Positions 35,374 through 44,672 of a stretch of 64,000 bases of DNA are shown here, one piece after another (position 1 is the stretch's first letter; the number at the start of each line of letters is the position of its first letter). The position numbers and the translations under genes are program-made. Location of the stretch: contig NZ_QOHO01000071.1 in assembly GCF_003432035.1 (NCBI RefSeq), forward strand, positions 62,001 to 126,000, given 5' to 3'. Under the pieces are notes generated by a model. It did no database searches, was not told the DNA's origin, and saw only the letters and a list, made by a program, of their open reading frames with translations. The stretch is from Lacrimispora amygdalina (GTDB lineage Bacteria > Bacillota > Clostridia > Lachnospirales > Lachnospiraceae).

Positions 35374-35573
35374 AAACGAATCCTCCTTAAAGGTATTTAC
35401 TAAGGAAAAAGGCGAATGGCAGCACTTTGTAAACCACAAATTATTTTAACCTCTGTGCTGTACTTTAAAACCATTTCATTGTATTGCATTCCCCACTGGC
35501 TGTAGCATTGAGTTATAGAAAACGCGGATCCGATTTTCTGTAACTAAAATCATTTCAACAGGAGGTTTTTAAA

Positions 35574-36416
35574 ATGGGGAAAATTGAAATTGCCACACAA
35601 TGGATGATTAATCTGGCTAACGACGATGCACATGGTTATGACCAGACACACAGATGGGGACCTGATTACGATTGTTCTTCCGCTGTTATCACAGCATGGG
35701 AAAATGCAGGTGTACCCGTTAAAAGCAACGGAGCCGGAGCTACCGGTACAATGTACGGCCCCTTTCTTAACTGCGGGTTTTCTGACGTCACCTCTCAGGT
35801 CACACTCAGTTCCGGCAAAGGATTAGAATATGGTGATGTACTGCTAAGAACCGGGAATCACGGACATACTGCCATGTTTATCGGAGGCAGCCGAATTGTA
35901 CATGCCAGCCAGAATGAAAAGGAAACCAGCACAGGAGGAAAAACCGGTGATCAGACCGGAAATGAAATTTGTACCCGCTCTTACTATAACAGTCCATGGA
36001 CTTATGTTCTCCGGTATACAGGCGGCGGCAGCGGACCAACCGGAGACAGCACCATCAGGAGCTTTCAAACCTGGCTTAATAACAACTATTCCGCCGGCTT
36101 AACCCCGGATGGCATTTATGGAGCAAATACGAAGAAGGCTGCTACGAAAGCTTATCAAAGAGTCCTTGGAGTAACTGCCGACGGCATTTTCGGTGCAGGC
36201 TCAAAGGCTGCTGTAAAAACCTTAAAATCCGGCAGCCAGGGAAATGCGGTTCATCTCCTGCAGGGAATGCTCTATTGCCGGGGATTTAACCCCAATGGAG
36301 TAGATGGAATCTTTGGTTCCGGTACAACATCAGCTGTAAAGAAATTTCAGTCCGGCAAAGGATTAACTGCGGATGGTATTGCAGGTGCCGATACGATGTA
36401 TGCACTCTATAATTAG
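35574..36416 (+). CDS. Endolysin-like peptidoglycan hydrolase (NlpC/P60-type plus two PG-binding domains)
   Basis: 280 aa. Residues 1-150 form a papain-like NlpC/P60 amidase with catalytic Cys34 (YDCSSAVITAW) and His96/His98 (TGNHGHTAMFIGG). Two peptidoglycan-binding domains (about 155-213 and 214-280) have the DGIYGANT, DGIFGAGS and DGIFGSGT repeats. No signal peptide, as in phage endolysins that need a holin; no holin is seen. AGGAGG 8 bases upstream. It may cut the cell-wall peptide stem. Confidence 0.88.
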   Translation: MGKIEIATQWMINLANDDAHGYDQTHRWGPDYDCSSAVITAWENAGVPVKSNGAGATGTMYGPFLNCGFSDVTSQVTLSSGKGLEYGDVLLRTGNHGHTAMFIGGSRIVHASQNEKETSTGGKTGDQTGNEICTRSYYNSPWTYVLRYTGGGSGPTGDSTIRSFQTWLNNNYSAGLTPDGIYGANTKKAATKAYQRVLGVTADGIFGAGSKAAVKTLKSGSQGNAVHLLQGMLYCRGFNPNGVDGIFGSGTTSAVKKFQSGKGLTADGIAGADTMYALYN

Positions 36417-36448
36417 TGCTCACCGGACTATAAAAGAGGAGAAGGAAT

Positions 36449-38128
36449 ATGAAAGATAAATGCAAAATGATTATTACAAAACTACTGTTATTTACTTTGA
36501 TGCTGACGATGGTATCAGGTAATTATATACTGCCGGCTTCTGCAGCAGGTATTTCGCTGACAGAGAGCGGAGGCTGGTTTGAAAGTGCTTATATCAAATG
36601 GAAACCTGTCAGCAATGCGGTCTCCTACAAAGTGTATATTAAACCAGCGGCAGCGGACGATTCTTTTTATGAGCAGATTGATAATGAATTAATAAGAAAG
36701 TATCCCACTTATTGGAGAGCTGATGCGGTAGGTCTTGCAGCCGGCCAATATGTCATGAAAGCAGAAGCTATACTCCCCGGTAACACGAAAGAAAGCATTG
36801 TTTCCGGTACTATCACCGTGAATGCTAACGACAGAACCGGATTTGCTTTTTCCGGTGATTCTGAGTATAAATCCGGATCTGGCGCATACAGGGAAAATGG
36901 AATACTAAAAGATCATGCACAGGTGATTTATATAACTTCTGATACAGCAAAAACCGTAACACTTGATGTTATAGTAAACAGTTCCGGTAAAAAGCAAACA
37001 GGTACCGGTATTGGTGAAATTTTAAAGTTACGTCAGAAGGGATATGACACAACTCCGCTTGCAATCCGTTTTATCGGACAAATAACAGACAGCAGCATGG
37101 CTTTAGAGCTTAACAGCAACGGATACCTTGAGGTAAAAGGAAAAACTTCCTACAAAGAAATGAATATGACGTTAGAAGGCATTGGCGATGATGCAACCGC
37201 TTATGGCTGGGGATTCTTAATCAGAAATTGCGGAAACCTAGAAATCAGGAACTTAGGTGTTATGCTGTTCCCTGACGACGGAATTTCACTTGATACGGCT
37301 AACTGTAATATTTGGGTTCATAATAATGATATCTTTTACGGAAGTGCAGGATCCGATGCTGATCAGGCGAAAGGAGATGGTTCAGCCGATGTTAAGGGCG
37401 GTTCCACTTATGTGACCCTTTCCTACAATCATTTCTGGGATTCCGGAAAATGTTCTCTTTGCGGAATGAAAGATACTGCGGAATTTTTCGTAACCTATCA
37501 TCATAACTGGTACGATCATTCCGATTCCCGCCATCCGAGAATCAGGACCGCCTCCGTACATATTTACAATAATTTCTTTGATGGAAATGCAAAATACGGA
37601 GTTGGTGTTACAAAAGGAAGTTCTGCATTTGTGGAAGCAAACTATTTCAGACATTGCAAATACCCTATGATGAGTTCCTTACAAGGTACGGATGCTTTAG
37701 GTGAAGGTACGTTTTCCGGAGAAAATGGCGGTATGATCAAAGCTTTTGATAATATAACAGAAAATGCCTCCAGCCTGATTTATGCAAACTCCAATGAAGG
37801 AACAACCAAGAAAGACGGGGTGTCCTTTGACGCTTATTTAGCATCTGCAAGAAACGAAACCGTTCCAAATTCTTATAAAACCTTAGCAGGAGGTACTGCT
37901 TATAACAATTTTGACACCAGAAAAGACATTGGTGCCAGCCCCGCTGATATCGATAGCGTGAATCATGTTGAACAAATTGTTACAACTGGTGCCGGGCGTT
38001 TAAACCAGGGTGACTTTACCTGGAAATTTGATAACGCAGCCGATGATGCTTCTTATGATGTAAATGCAGCACTAATGTCTAAACTAAGAAGTTATGCAAC
38101 AGAACTTATATCAGTAGGAGGAAACTAA
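36449..38128 (+). CDS. Secreted pectate lyase, PL1
   Basis: 559 aa. Signal peptide about 1-33 (LLLFTLMLTMVSGNYILPAS), a fibronectin-III-like N-terminal module about 38-130 (WFESAYIKWKPVSNAVSYKV), then a parallel beta-helix. It has NCNIWVHNNDIFYGS, calcium-site region GDGSADVKGGSTYVTLSYNH, and the PL1 signature VTYHHNWYDHSDSRHPRIR. It cleaves polygalacturonate outside the cell by beta-elimination, giving unsaturated uronides. Starts 32 bases after the endolysin-like gene with GAGGAGAAGG. Confidence 0.93.
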   Translation: MKDKCKMIITKLLLFTLMLTMVSGNYILPASAAGISLTESGGWFESAYIKWKPVSNAVSYKVYIKPAAADDSFYEQIDNELIRKYPTYWRADAVGLAAGQYVMKAEAILPGNTKESIVSGTITVNANDRTGFAFSGDSEYKSGSGAYRENGILKDHAQVIYITSDTAKTVTLDVIVNSSGKKQTGTGIGEILKLRQKGYDTTPLAIRFIGQITDSSMALELNSNGYLEVKGKTSYKEMNMTLEGIGDDATAYGWGFLIRNCGNLEIRNLGVMLFPDDGISLDTANCNIWVHNNDIFYGSAGSDADQAKGDGSADVKGGSTYVTLSYNHFWDSGKCSLCGMKDTAEFFVTYHHNWYDHSDSRHPRIRTASVHIYNNFFDGNAKYGVGVTKGSSAFVEANYFRHCKYPMMSSLQGTDALGEGTFSGENGGMIKAFDNITENASSLIYANSNEGTTKKDGVSFDAYLASARNETVPNSYKTLAGGTAYNNFDTRKDIGASPADIDSVNHVEQIVTTGAGRLNQGDFTWKFDNAADDASYDVNAALMSKLRSYATELISVGGN

Positions 38129-38302
38129 CCCTCCCGATTTATACAGACACGCAATTTTACACCTGATTCACAGTCTATTCACAATTTCCACAACTTTTCT
38201 ACACAGCCAATGGGTATATTAATAATTGTTACAGGTAATATCCTTTAAAATATAATTTTCTCATACGGCCGGCAGGATCCTGTGATCTTACCGGCTGCTC
38301 CT

Positions 38303-39412
38303 TTATCTCCAATATTTATTGATAATTTCTGTCATTACATCCAACTGCTTTTCCATTTCATCAACAAATTTAAATTGGTTTCTGGCACGAATCAGATTGT
38401 GATTCTCTTTGTGAATCTTAAAGTAGTTATCCCCTTCCAGATAATCAGTCAAAAAACGAACACCACATTCCAAAGTCATAATAATTGCAGCCAGAGGAAG
38501 CCATTTCATTTCCTGTTGAGTTAAATTTCGTCCCATTGCTTCAAGGAAACCTTTTGTATATGCTTCATACTTTTCGAAATTCACTTTTAAATCTTCCAAA
38601 TTCTCGCCGTCTTCTGCAATTGTACTTCCACACGAACGAATGGCATCTCCATAATCATATAATGCGCTTCCCGGCATCACGGTATCTAAGTCGATTACAC
38701 ATCTGCCTTTTCCTGTTGTATCATCCAGTAAGACATTGTTAATCTTCGTGTCATTATGAGTAACCCGAAGAGGAATCGCGCCGCTTTCCAAACCACGAAC
38801 CAGCGTTGATGCTATTTCTTCTCTGGACAGTGCAAACTGGATTTCTTCCCTGCACTGGTCAGCCCTTAGCAGAGGATCTTCATGAACCGCATGTTTCAGA
38901 TTTTTGAAACGCCAAATGGTATTGTGAAAGCCTTCAATTGTCTCAATTAAGCTTTCCGCAGGGTATTCACTAAGCAAATGCTGAAACTGGCCAAATGCTT
39001 TACCTGCTTCGTATAACATATTTGCGTCTTCTGCAAAGGTATGACCGGTTGCATGTTTCACAAAAACATAGGCTCTCCAGAAATTGCCTTCGTCATCCTG
39101 GAAATAACTTTTATCACCTTTTGTTTTTATTAAAGTCAGTATCTCATACCCCTCTGCCTGCTGCTCTTTCGTAATCCGGCTGCTTAGATAAGAAGTGACA
39201 TGTTCGATATTTTCCATTAAGCCAACTGTATTTTTAAAAACCAGATGATTAACCCTTTGTAAAATATATTGCGTTGGCTTTTTATCATCATCAACATAAG
39301 TTACTTTGAACGTATCATTAATATGACCGTCTCCATAAGGTTCTGCCTCATCAAAAATTCCTTTAAAGGTAAACTGACTGCATACTTGTTTCAGTTTTTC
39401 TTCTTTTGTCAT
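38303..39412 (-). CDS. Aminoglycoside phosphotransferase-fold sugar kinase (N-acetylhexosamine kinase-like)
   Basis: 369 aa. APH/ChoK fold: PYGDGHINDTFKV near the start, as in NahK/LnpB-type N-acetylhexosamine 1-kinases; Brenner motif RVTHNDTKINNVLLD and metal Asp in CVIDLDTVMPGS. Cytosolic. It would phosphorylate a sugar or amino sugar at the anomeric carbon, but no phosphorylase or nucleotidyltransferase partner is adjacent, so the substrate is open. Preceded by a near-consensus promoter. Confidence 0.85.
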   Translation of the reverse strand: MTKEEKLKQVCSQFTFKGIFDEAEPYGDGHINDTFKVTYVDDDKKPTQYILQRVNHLVFKNTVGLMENIEHVTSYLSSRITKEQQAEGYEILTLIKTKGDKSYFQDDEGNFWRAYVFVKHATGHTFAEDANMLYEAGKAFGQFQHLLSEYPAESLIETIEGFHNTIWRFKNLKHAVHEDPLLRADQCREEIQFALSREEIASTLVRGLESGAIPLRVTHNDTKINNVLLDDTTGKGRCVIDLDTVMPGSALYDYGDAIRSCGSTIAEDGENLEDLKVNFEKYEAYTKGFLEAMGRNLTQQEMKWLPLAAIIMTLECGVRFLTDYLEGDNYFKIHKENHNLIRARNQFKFVDEMEKQLDVMTEIINKYWR

Positions 39413-39460
39413 ACGAACCCTCCGATAGTATTTTATACATGCTCCAATTTATTCCACTCC

Positions 39461-39508
39461 ACCAGTCTAATCTGGTCCCATTATAGTGGTGTTTGGAAGA
39501 AGTGTCAA
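39461..39508 (-). promoter_or_regulatory. Consensus promoter and operator-like palindrome of the kinase gene
   Basis: Minus strand -35 TTGACA (39503-39508), 17-base spacer, -10 TATAAT (39480-39485). The IR ACCAG-N6-CTGGT (39461-39476) sits at the start of transcription. A consensus promoter with an overlapping palindrome suggests tight repression. Confidence 0.8.
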
Positions 39509-39613
39509 GATATGCAAAAATGCCTGCTGTTGTATAATATCCCTTTGCGTGTAAATAATAATTCTATTATTAGTAAGGATTAAAACAACTTTTTATGCAA
39601 AGGAGCAAATTAT

Positions 39614-39853
39614 ATGAATCGCGATAAACTCATAGCACAGGTAAAAAATGAATACGCACGAATAGCCTCTATGGAATCCCAGCAGCACTTCCACCAGACC
39701 ACAACCGAGATCACACCGGAAGCTTATTATGAAAACCTGTTAGGTAAAGTGATAAACGAAATCAACAACGGAACTTTTGATAATTTCAAATCCGGTGAAG
39801 AAGTAGTAACCGCTATTGCAAATGATAAAACCTGGCTTTCAGGCTGGAAATAA
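39614..39853 (+). CDS. Small hypothetical protein (79 aa)
   Basis: AAAGGAG 8 bases before ATG. Charged, helical sequence (MNRDKLIAQVKNEYARIASM, ESQQHFHQTTTEITPEAYYE) ending TWLSGWK. No membrane segment or Cys. Own terminator. The last codons and terminator recur at 44585-44659 as a degenerate copy. I do not recognise the family. Confidence 0.7.
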   Translation: MNRDKLIAQVKNEYARIASMESQQHFHQTTTEITPEAYYENLLGKVINEINNGTFDNFKSGEEVVTAIANDKTWLSGWK

Positions 39854-39907
39854 ATACAAAACTGCAGAAAAAAACGCAGTCCTTTTTTTAAGGGATTGCG
39901 TTTTTTT
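39831..39907 (+). repeat. Dispersed repeat copy 1: 3' end of the 79-aa gene plus terminator
   Basis: The sequence from CCTGGCTTTCAGGCTGGAAA through the hairpin AAAACGCAGTCC...GGGATTGCGTTTT with T7 is about 85-90% identical by eye to 44585-44659. The hairpin at 39870-39907 is the terminator of the 79-aa gene. Confidence 0.8.
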
Positions 39908-39911
39908 AAGC

Positions 39912-42155
39912 TTATCTGGCCACAACTACCCCAAAATCATCCACATAAACATGTGCTGTACCGGGCTTCTTGTAAGCATACACGGTTGCACTGGAAGCAT
40001 CTGGTCCGGTTGTAAAAGGAATGCTTACCATAGTCCAGGATGTACTGGCAGATGTAACGGATACATCCGTTCCTCCAAAGCCGTTAACACCAATCTGAAT
40101 CTGCTCTCCTGTGTCTGTCTTAACCCAGGCGGAACATTTATAGCTGGTATTAGGACTTAGCCCCGTAATCTCCTGCTTGATACCATCTTCCCCGATTCCC
40201 AGGCGAACACTTTTAGAGCAGCTTCTTGATACCGAAGCACTTGCAGCAGTACCTGAACAGGTTTTTACCCAGGGTGAGATTACCCCTTTCTCGAAATCAG
40301 ATTGCCTTACTTTATTTTCATAAAGTACACTGACATTCTCAAAAATCGGGTTCGGAGGTGAAGAAAAATCATGCCCGGCAGTCCAGTCAGTTCCGCCATA
40401 CTCATATGCTCCAATATCCGGTGCCGTACCAGCATAACCATTTGTGATTCCAGGTATTACAGCCCCTGCATTAATAGCCGGAGAAGATGCCTGCAGCCTG
40501 AAATTATATGCTGCGGGGTTTACAAATAACAGATTGGTTCCTGAGGTAATATTGTTTCCTTCTATATGAGTACCAGGCAGTGTAAAGGCTGTGGTAAAGA
40601 TATTGTTGAAAATTCTGTCACCGTACATATCTGACGAAAAATCACTTCCCCAATATCCAATGTTTCCGTTACCGTAGGTGGTATTGTTATAGATCAGGTT
40701 AAAATTACTGGGTGTATTCAGTCTTATCCCTGTATAATTTCCCCATACAACATTGTGATGCACAATATAACCCTTGCTGCCGTTATCCAGATAGATACCA
40801 GCGCCGGAATAATTCTTTGCCAGATTATCATGAATGTAATTATGATGAATAACCGTCCCTTGTCCATCCCAGGCAAACTCATAGAGTATTCCGCAGTCTC
40901 TTGTCAGCTTTCCTGCATTGTACAGATTATTATATTGTATCCGGCTGTTTTGGGTCGGCATAAATATCAGATGACGCCCGGCGTTATATATCGTGTTATG
41001 ACTGATTAGGTGGTTTGCCCCCAGCAGATAGATTGCCGGGATATCCGCTGCCGAATAATCTGCTTCATGAATAAGATTATTAATTACTTTATTGCCTGTT
41101 CCCTGTATACTTAACAAGTTACCGGAACTGTAAGTCAAAGTACTGTCTCTAAGCTCATTATTGGTGCCGGACATAAATATCCCTGTACTGTATTGGCTGG
41201 TAACATCAGAATCATGACTGACATATTCCGCAGTCATATTAGAAACCTTACAGGAATTAGAAGCAGACATTTTAATGCTGGAGGCAAAGATATTAATTCC
41301 TGTAATATTTATGTACGAACGGGAACTTAGATCAAATGCATAAGTCCGCTTCTTTGCTTCTACTGTTAAAGTATTGGGATTAACTCCGCCGGGCGCCCAT
41401 AAATAAAGCCTGCCGGTACTGCTGTCATAGTACCATTCTCCCGCACTGTCAAGATCTTTTAAATTACCGGTAATATAATAGCTGTTGCCAGCTGTCGCCG
41501 CAACGCCCATTGTATCAAAGGTAATGGAGCCGGCACTTGAGCTGGTAATGGTACTTTTATAGGATTTATAGCCTGTTCCCGGAACACACCAAACAGTTTT
41601 CCCAACCCAGTAACCAGCTGCCTGAATTAAGTCCCCGTCATTGATGGTTGTGGTGGAGCCGGAATCAGCTGTTGCAAATGTTGAATTTAAAGGATCAAGT
41701 GCTGCTGAATTGGGCCATCTGGCTTCTAATTGCATTTGTTTATTAACAAAAATCTGATTTTTTGTTCCAAGAGAACCAGCCATGGCTGCATAATAGATGG
41801 ATCCAGAGTGATTTACCCAGCCGGTGACCGGATCGGCACCTGACACTGTTACCGTCTCTCCTGTATAAGCCTTAAAGGTTATGGGATTTGCAGAAGTTCC
41901 GGAAGTATTAAGTGTTACTGTTTCCCGGTATGTACCGCCTCGTATGATACAGGTATCTCCGGCTGTCATGGTATCTGCTGCCTTTTGTATGGTTTTCCAT
42001 GGATTTGATAGTGTTCCGGTTCCAGTGTTGTCATTCCCCGCCCCAGAAACATAAAATACGGAAGCCGCCTTTACAGTTTCCCCGCACAGATTAAAAATGA
42101 ATAAATTAATCAACAGAAATACAACTAAAAATATAACGCCTTTTCTCTTACTCAC
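39912..42155 (-). CDS. Secreted right-handed beta-helix protein with C-terminal CBM-like domain
   Basis: 747 aa, GTG start with GGAGGT 5 bases upstream. Signal peptide about 1-31 (GVIFLVVFLLINLFIFNLCG, then ETVKAAS). A right-handed parallel beta-helix (about 32-600) has the N-terminal GNDNTGTGTLSNPWKTIQKA motif, many NNxI/HHNxI turns (YNNLYNAGKLTRDCGILYEF) and SPAINAG...APDIGAYEYGG. The last about 140 residues form a beta-sandwich (SPWVKTCSGTAASASVSRSC, TSYKCSAWVKTDTG) like CenC-type CBMs. It is a plausible polysaccharide lyase or hydrolase acting on plant cell wall; catalytic residues not assigned. Confidence 0.82.
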   Translation of the reverse strand: MSKRKGVIFLVVFLLINLFIFNLCGETVKAASVFYVSGAGNDNTGTGTLSNPWKTIQKAADTMTAGDTCIIRGGTYRETVTLNTSGTSANPITFKAYTGETVTVSGADPVTGWVNHSGSIYYAAMAGSLGTKNQIFVNKQMQLEARWPNSAALDPLNSTFATADSGSTTTINDGDLIQAAGYWVGKTVWCVPGTGYKSYKSTITSSSAGSITFDTMGVAATAGNSYYITGNLKDLDSAGEWYYDSSTGRLYLWAPGGVNPNTLTVEAKKRTYAFDLSSRSYINITGINIFASSIKMSASNSCKVSNMTAEYVSHDSDVTSQYSTGIFMSGTNNELRDSTLTYSSGNLLSIQGTGNKVINNLIHEADYSAADIPAIYLLGANHLISHNTIYNAGRHLIFMPTQNSRIQYNNLYNAGKLTRDCGILYEFAWDGQGTVIHHNYIHDNLAKNYSGAGIYLDNGSKGYIVHHNVVWGNYTGIRLNTPSNFNLIYNNTTYGNGNIGYWGSDFSSDMYGDRIFNNIFTTAFTLPGTHIEGNNITSGTNLLFVNPAAYNFRLQASSPAINAGAVIPGITNGYAGTAPDIGAYEYGGTDWTAGHDFSSPPNPIFENVSVLYENKVRQSDFEKGVISPWVKTCSGTAASASVSRSCSKSVRLGIGEDGIKQEITGLSPNTSYKCSAWVKTDTGEQIQIGVNGFGGTDVSVTSASTSWTMVSIPFTTGPDASSATVYAYKKPGTAHVYVDDFGVVVAR

Positions 42156-42411
42156 AATTTACCTCCCCTAATTAATTCTATTTTTAGATACGGCATCTGC
42201 GCATGGACTTAAGTTCACTGCCAGATATACTCTGATATTAAAATCTATGCGTAGATTTAACCTCTGGTTATTTTATCGGCATTTATCAGCTTACAGTAAC
42301 CTGCTATTCTGAAATAATCCAATTACGCTTCATAATATCAGTACATACACGATATAAATAAAAATATATATGAAACCTTATTTTCAATTTGTTTATTGAA
42401 GAGGAGCTATT
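42156..42411. other. Divergent promoter region of the beta-helix and nirJ-like genes
   Basis: 256 bases, AT-rich, no recognisable riboswitch or palindrome of note. Confidence 0.4.
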
Positions 42412-43596
42412 ATGGTAGGAATAACGAAACTATTATGCAATTCTGATAATTTTGGTGACAAATTACGTTATGTACCGGATGCATCAAAACAAAAATACGG
42501 TACCAGTACAGGCTATGGACCTGTAGTGGTATGGAATTGTACCAATCAATGTAATCTAAAATGCAAACACTGCTATGCTGATTCAAACAGCAGGAAATCA
42601 GAGGAAGAGTTAAATACCAAAGAGGCTAAAAATTTAATTGAAGACCTGGCAAAACTACATATCCCGGTACTGCTTTTATCCGGAGGAGAACCGCTGATGA
42701 GGGAAGACATCTTCGAATTAATTAATTATGCAAATAAATACAATATACGTATTACTATTTCAACGAACGGTACATTAATAGATAAAAATATTGCAAAATA
42801 TTTAAAAAAGGCTTGCGTAAGTTATACAGGGATCAGTTTAGACGGTATTGGTACCAGACATGACGATTTTAGAGGAAGCCCCGGCAGTTTTAATAAATCA
42901 TTGGAAGGAATCAGGAACTGCCTGGAAATTGGACAAAAGGCCGGTCTTCGTTTTACAATTAACCGGTATAATTATGATCAGTTAAATGATATCTTTGCTC
43001 TGATAAAAGAAGAAAAAATTCCCAGAGTATGTTTTTATCACCTTGCCTACTCTGGAAGGGGAAGCAAGGTGATATCATTGGATATCGAGAACGAAGAAAA
43101 AAGGGCTGCATTAGATTTGATTATGCAAAAAGCACAGGAATTCGGAAATAAAGTGGAAATTTTAACAGTTGATAATCATGCTGACAACGTTTATTTATAT
43201 CTTCAGGCTAAAAAGAAGTATCCTCACCTGGCAGACAGAATATGGGAATTAATTCAAATGAATGGCGGAAACAGATCTGGTATTGCAATTGGAAACATTG
43301 ATTTCAAAGGGAATGTACATGCTGACCAGTTTACGTGGCATCATACCTTTGGAAATGTAAAGGAAACTAAATTCAGTGAAATATGGACAAATCCAAAAAA
43401 TCCATTAGCAATTGGTCTAAGGGACAGAAAAGCCTTATTAAAAGGAAGATGCAGCAAATGCTGTTGGCTGAACGTATGCAATGGTAATCTCCGGGTCAGG
43501 GCAGAAGCCGTTACCAGTGATTTCTGGGCATCAGATCCGGCATGTTATCTCACCAATGAAGAAATTGGAGTACCTGAAGATACAGCGTTGATTTAG
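42412..43596 (+). CDS. Radical SAM enzyme, NirJ/AhbC-like
   Basis: 394 aa. Radical SAM CX3CX2C in NQCNLKCKHCYAD (about residue 47-54), glycine-rich SGGEPLMRED, barrel motifs ITISTNGTLID and ISLDGIG. A C-terminal SPASM-like auxiliary cluster region has GRCSKCCWLNVCNGNLRVRA and DPACY. It matches the NirJ/AhbC/AhbD family that modifies porphyrin side chains in heme d1 or siroheme-dependent heme synthesis. The two following genes are siroheme decarboxylase subunits, which supports AhbC/NirJ1. Confidence 0.87.
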   Translation: MVGITKLLCNSDNFGDKLRYVPDASKQKYGTSTGYGPVVVWNCTNQCNLKCKHCYADSNSRKSEEELNTKEAKNLIEDLAKLHIPVLLLSGGEPLMREDIFELINYANKYNIRITISTNGTLIDKNIAKYLKKACVSYTGISLDGIGTRHDDFRGSPGSFNKSLEGIRNCLEIGQKAGLRFTINRYNYDQLNDIFALIKEEKIPRVCFYHLAYSGRGSKVISLDIENEEKRAALDLIMQKAQEFGNKVEILTVDNHADNVYLYLQAKKKYPHLADRIWELIQMNGGNRSGIAIGNIDFKGNVHADQFTWHHTFGNVKETKFSEIWTNPKNPLAIGLRDRKALLKGRCSKCCWLNVCNGNLRVRAEAVTSDFWASDPACYLTNEEIGVPEDTALI

Positions 43597-43621
43597 ACAT
43601 AGAACGGAGGAATATTAGAAT

Positions 43622-44077
43622 ATGCTGAGTAATTATAATAATTTGCTGAATATGATTCAGAATGGTTTCCCGATTGAACCAAGACCCTTTTTATCCATTG
43701 CTGATCAATTAGGAATGTCTGAAATTGAGGTTCTGGAAATCATAAAAGAGTTAAAAGAACAAGGAACCATCCGCAGATTAGGTGGTATTTTTGATTCTAA
43801 AAAATTAGGCTATAAAGGTACATTATGTGCTATGGAAGTATCGGAGAACAGGATCGGAGAAGTCTCTCAAATTATAAATTCTTATCCTTGCGTTACACAT
43901 AATTATCTTAGAGATCATAAATACAATATGTGGTTTACTCTGATTGTGCCCTCTCAATACAGTCTTGATACACATATCAATGAGATAAAAAACAAAACCG
44001 GGATTAATGATATCATGATTTTGAACTCTCTGCAGACGTTTAAAATTAATGTTAATTTAAAGATTAAAGGAGCATAG
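43622..44077 (+). CDS. ahbA: Siroheme decarboxylase subunit, AhbA/NirL-like
   Basis: 151 aa, Lrp/AsnC-like fold. N-terminal HTH-like EPRPFLSIADQLGMSEIEVL, then TIRRLGGIFDSKKLGYKG with the conserved RRLG motif, ASNC-like ferredoxin domain HNYLRDHKYNMWFTLIVPS. Partner of the next gene, 3 bases away. The pair decarboxylates siroheme to didecarboxysiroheme. Confidence 0.88.
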   Translation: MLSNYNNLLNMIQNGFPIEPRPFLSIADQLGMSEIEVLEIIKELKEQGTIRRLGGIFDSKKLGYKGTLCAMEVSENRIGEVSQIINSYPCVTHNYLRDHKYNMWFTLIVPSQYSLDTHINEIKNKTGINDIMILNSLQTFKINVNLKIKGA

Positions 44078-44080
44078 TTT

Positions 44081-44572
44081 ATGGACATTTCTCAGAAAAA
44101 ACAGGTCATTCAAAAATTACAGGATAAATTACCCTTAGTACCTGAACCATATAAAGTTATTGCAAATGAAATTGGAATATCAGAGAAAGAACTCCTTGAT
44201 TATATCAAAGAATTGAAAAATAATAAAACCTTACGCAGAATTGGTGCGGTATTAAACCACAGGTCTGTAGGATTTTTGGCTAATGCCATGGTGGTCTGGT
44301 ACGTTCCCGCCGAAAGAATAAAAGAGGTTACAGATATTATGGTTTCATTTCCTCAGGTAAGCCATTGTTATGAACGGGAACTTTTGAATAATTGGAGATA
44401 TAATATTTATACCATGATACATTCTGATAGTTTTGATTTATGTGACAATACCATTAAAAAGATTTCCCAAATGACACATATTGATAACTATGAAGTTTTA
44501 TATAGCACAAAAGAATTAAAGAAAAGCAGTATGAAATATTTTTTGGACGAAGATAATAAGAATCCATGTTAA
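44081..44572 (+). CDS. ahbB: Siroheme decarboxylase subunit, AhbB/NirD-like
   Basis: 163 aa. Paralog of the preceding gene: VPEPYKVIANEIGISEKELL, TLRRIGAVLNHRSVGFLANA (signature of AhbB), VSHCYERELLNNWRYNIYTM. Forms the heterodimer with AhbA. No AhbD, uroporphyrinogen methyltransferase or siroheme synthase lies in the window. Confidence 0.88.
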   Translation: MDISQKKQVIQKLQDKLPLVPEPYKVIANEIGISEKELLDYIKELKNNKTLRRIGAVLNHRSVGFLANAMVVWYVPAERIKEVTDIMVSFPQVSHCYERELLNNWRYNIYTMIHSDSFDLCDNTIKKISQMTHIDNYEVLYSTKELKKSSMKYFLDEDNKNPC

Positions 44573-44584
44573 AACAAGTAATTG

Positions 44585-44659
44585 CCTGCTTTCAGGCTGA
44601 AAATAAATACAAACTGCAGATAAAAACCGCAGTCCTTTTTTATAAGGGATTGCGGTTTT
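44585..44659 (+). repeat. Dispersed repeat copy 2, degenerate 3' end of the 79-aa gene plus terminator
   Basis: Matches 39831-39907, including GCTTTCAGGCTG, AAATAAATACAAA, CTGCAGA and the hairpin CCGCAGTCC...GGGATTGCGG (44620-44658). The coding part is shifted and stops early (LLSG, then TGA). It now serves as terminator for ahbB. Confidence 0.75.
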
Positions 44660-44672
44660 AAATAAGTACGTT

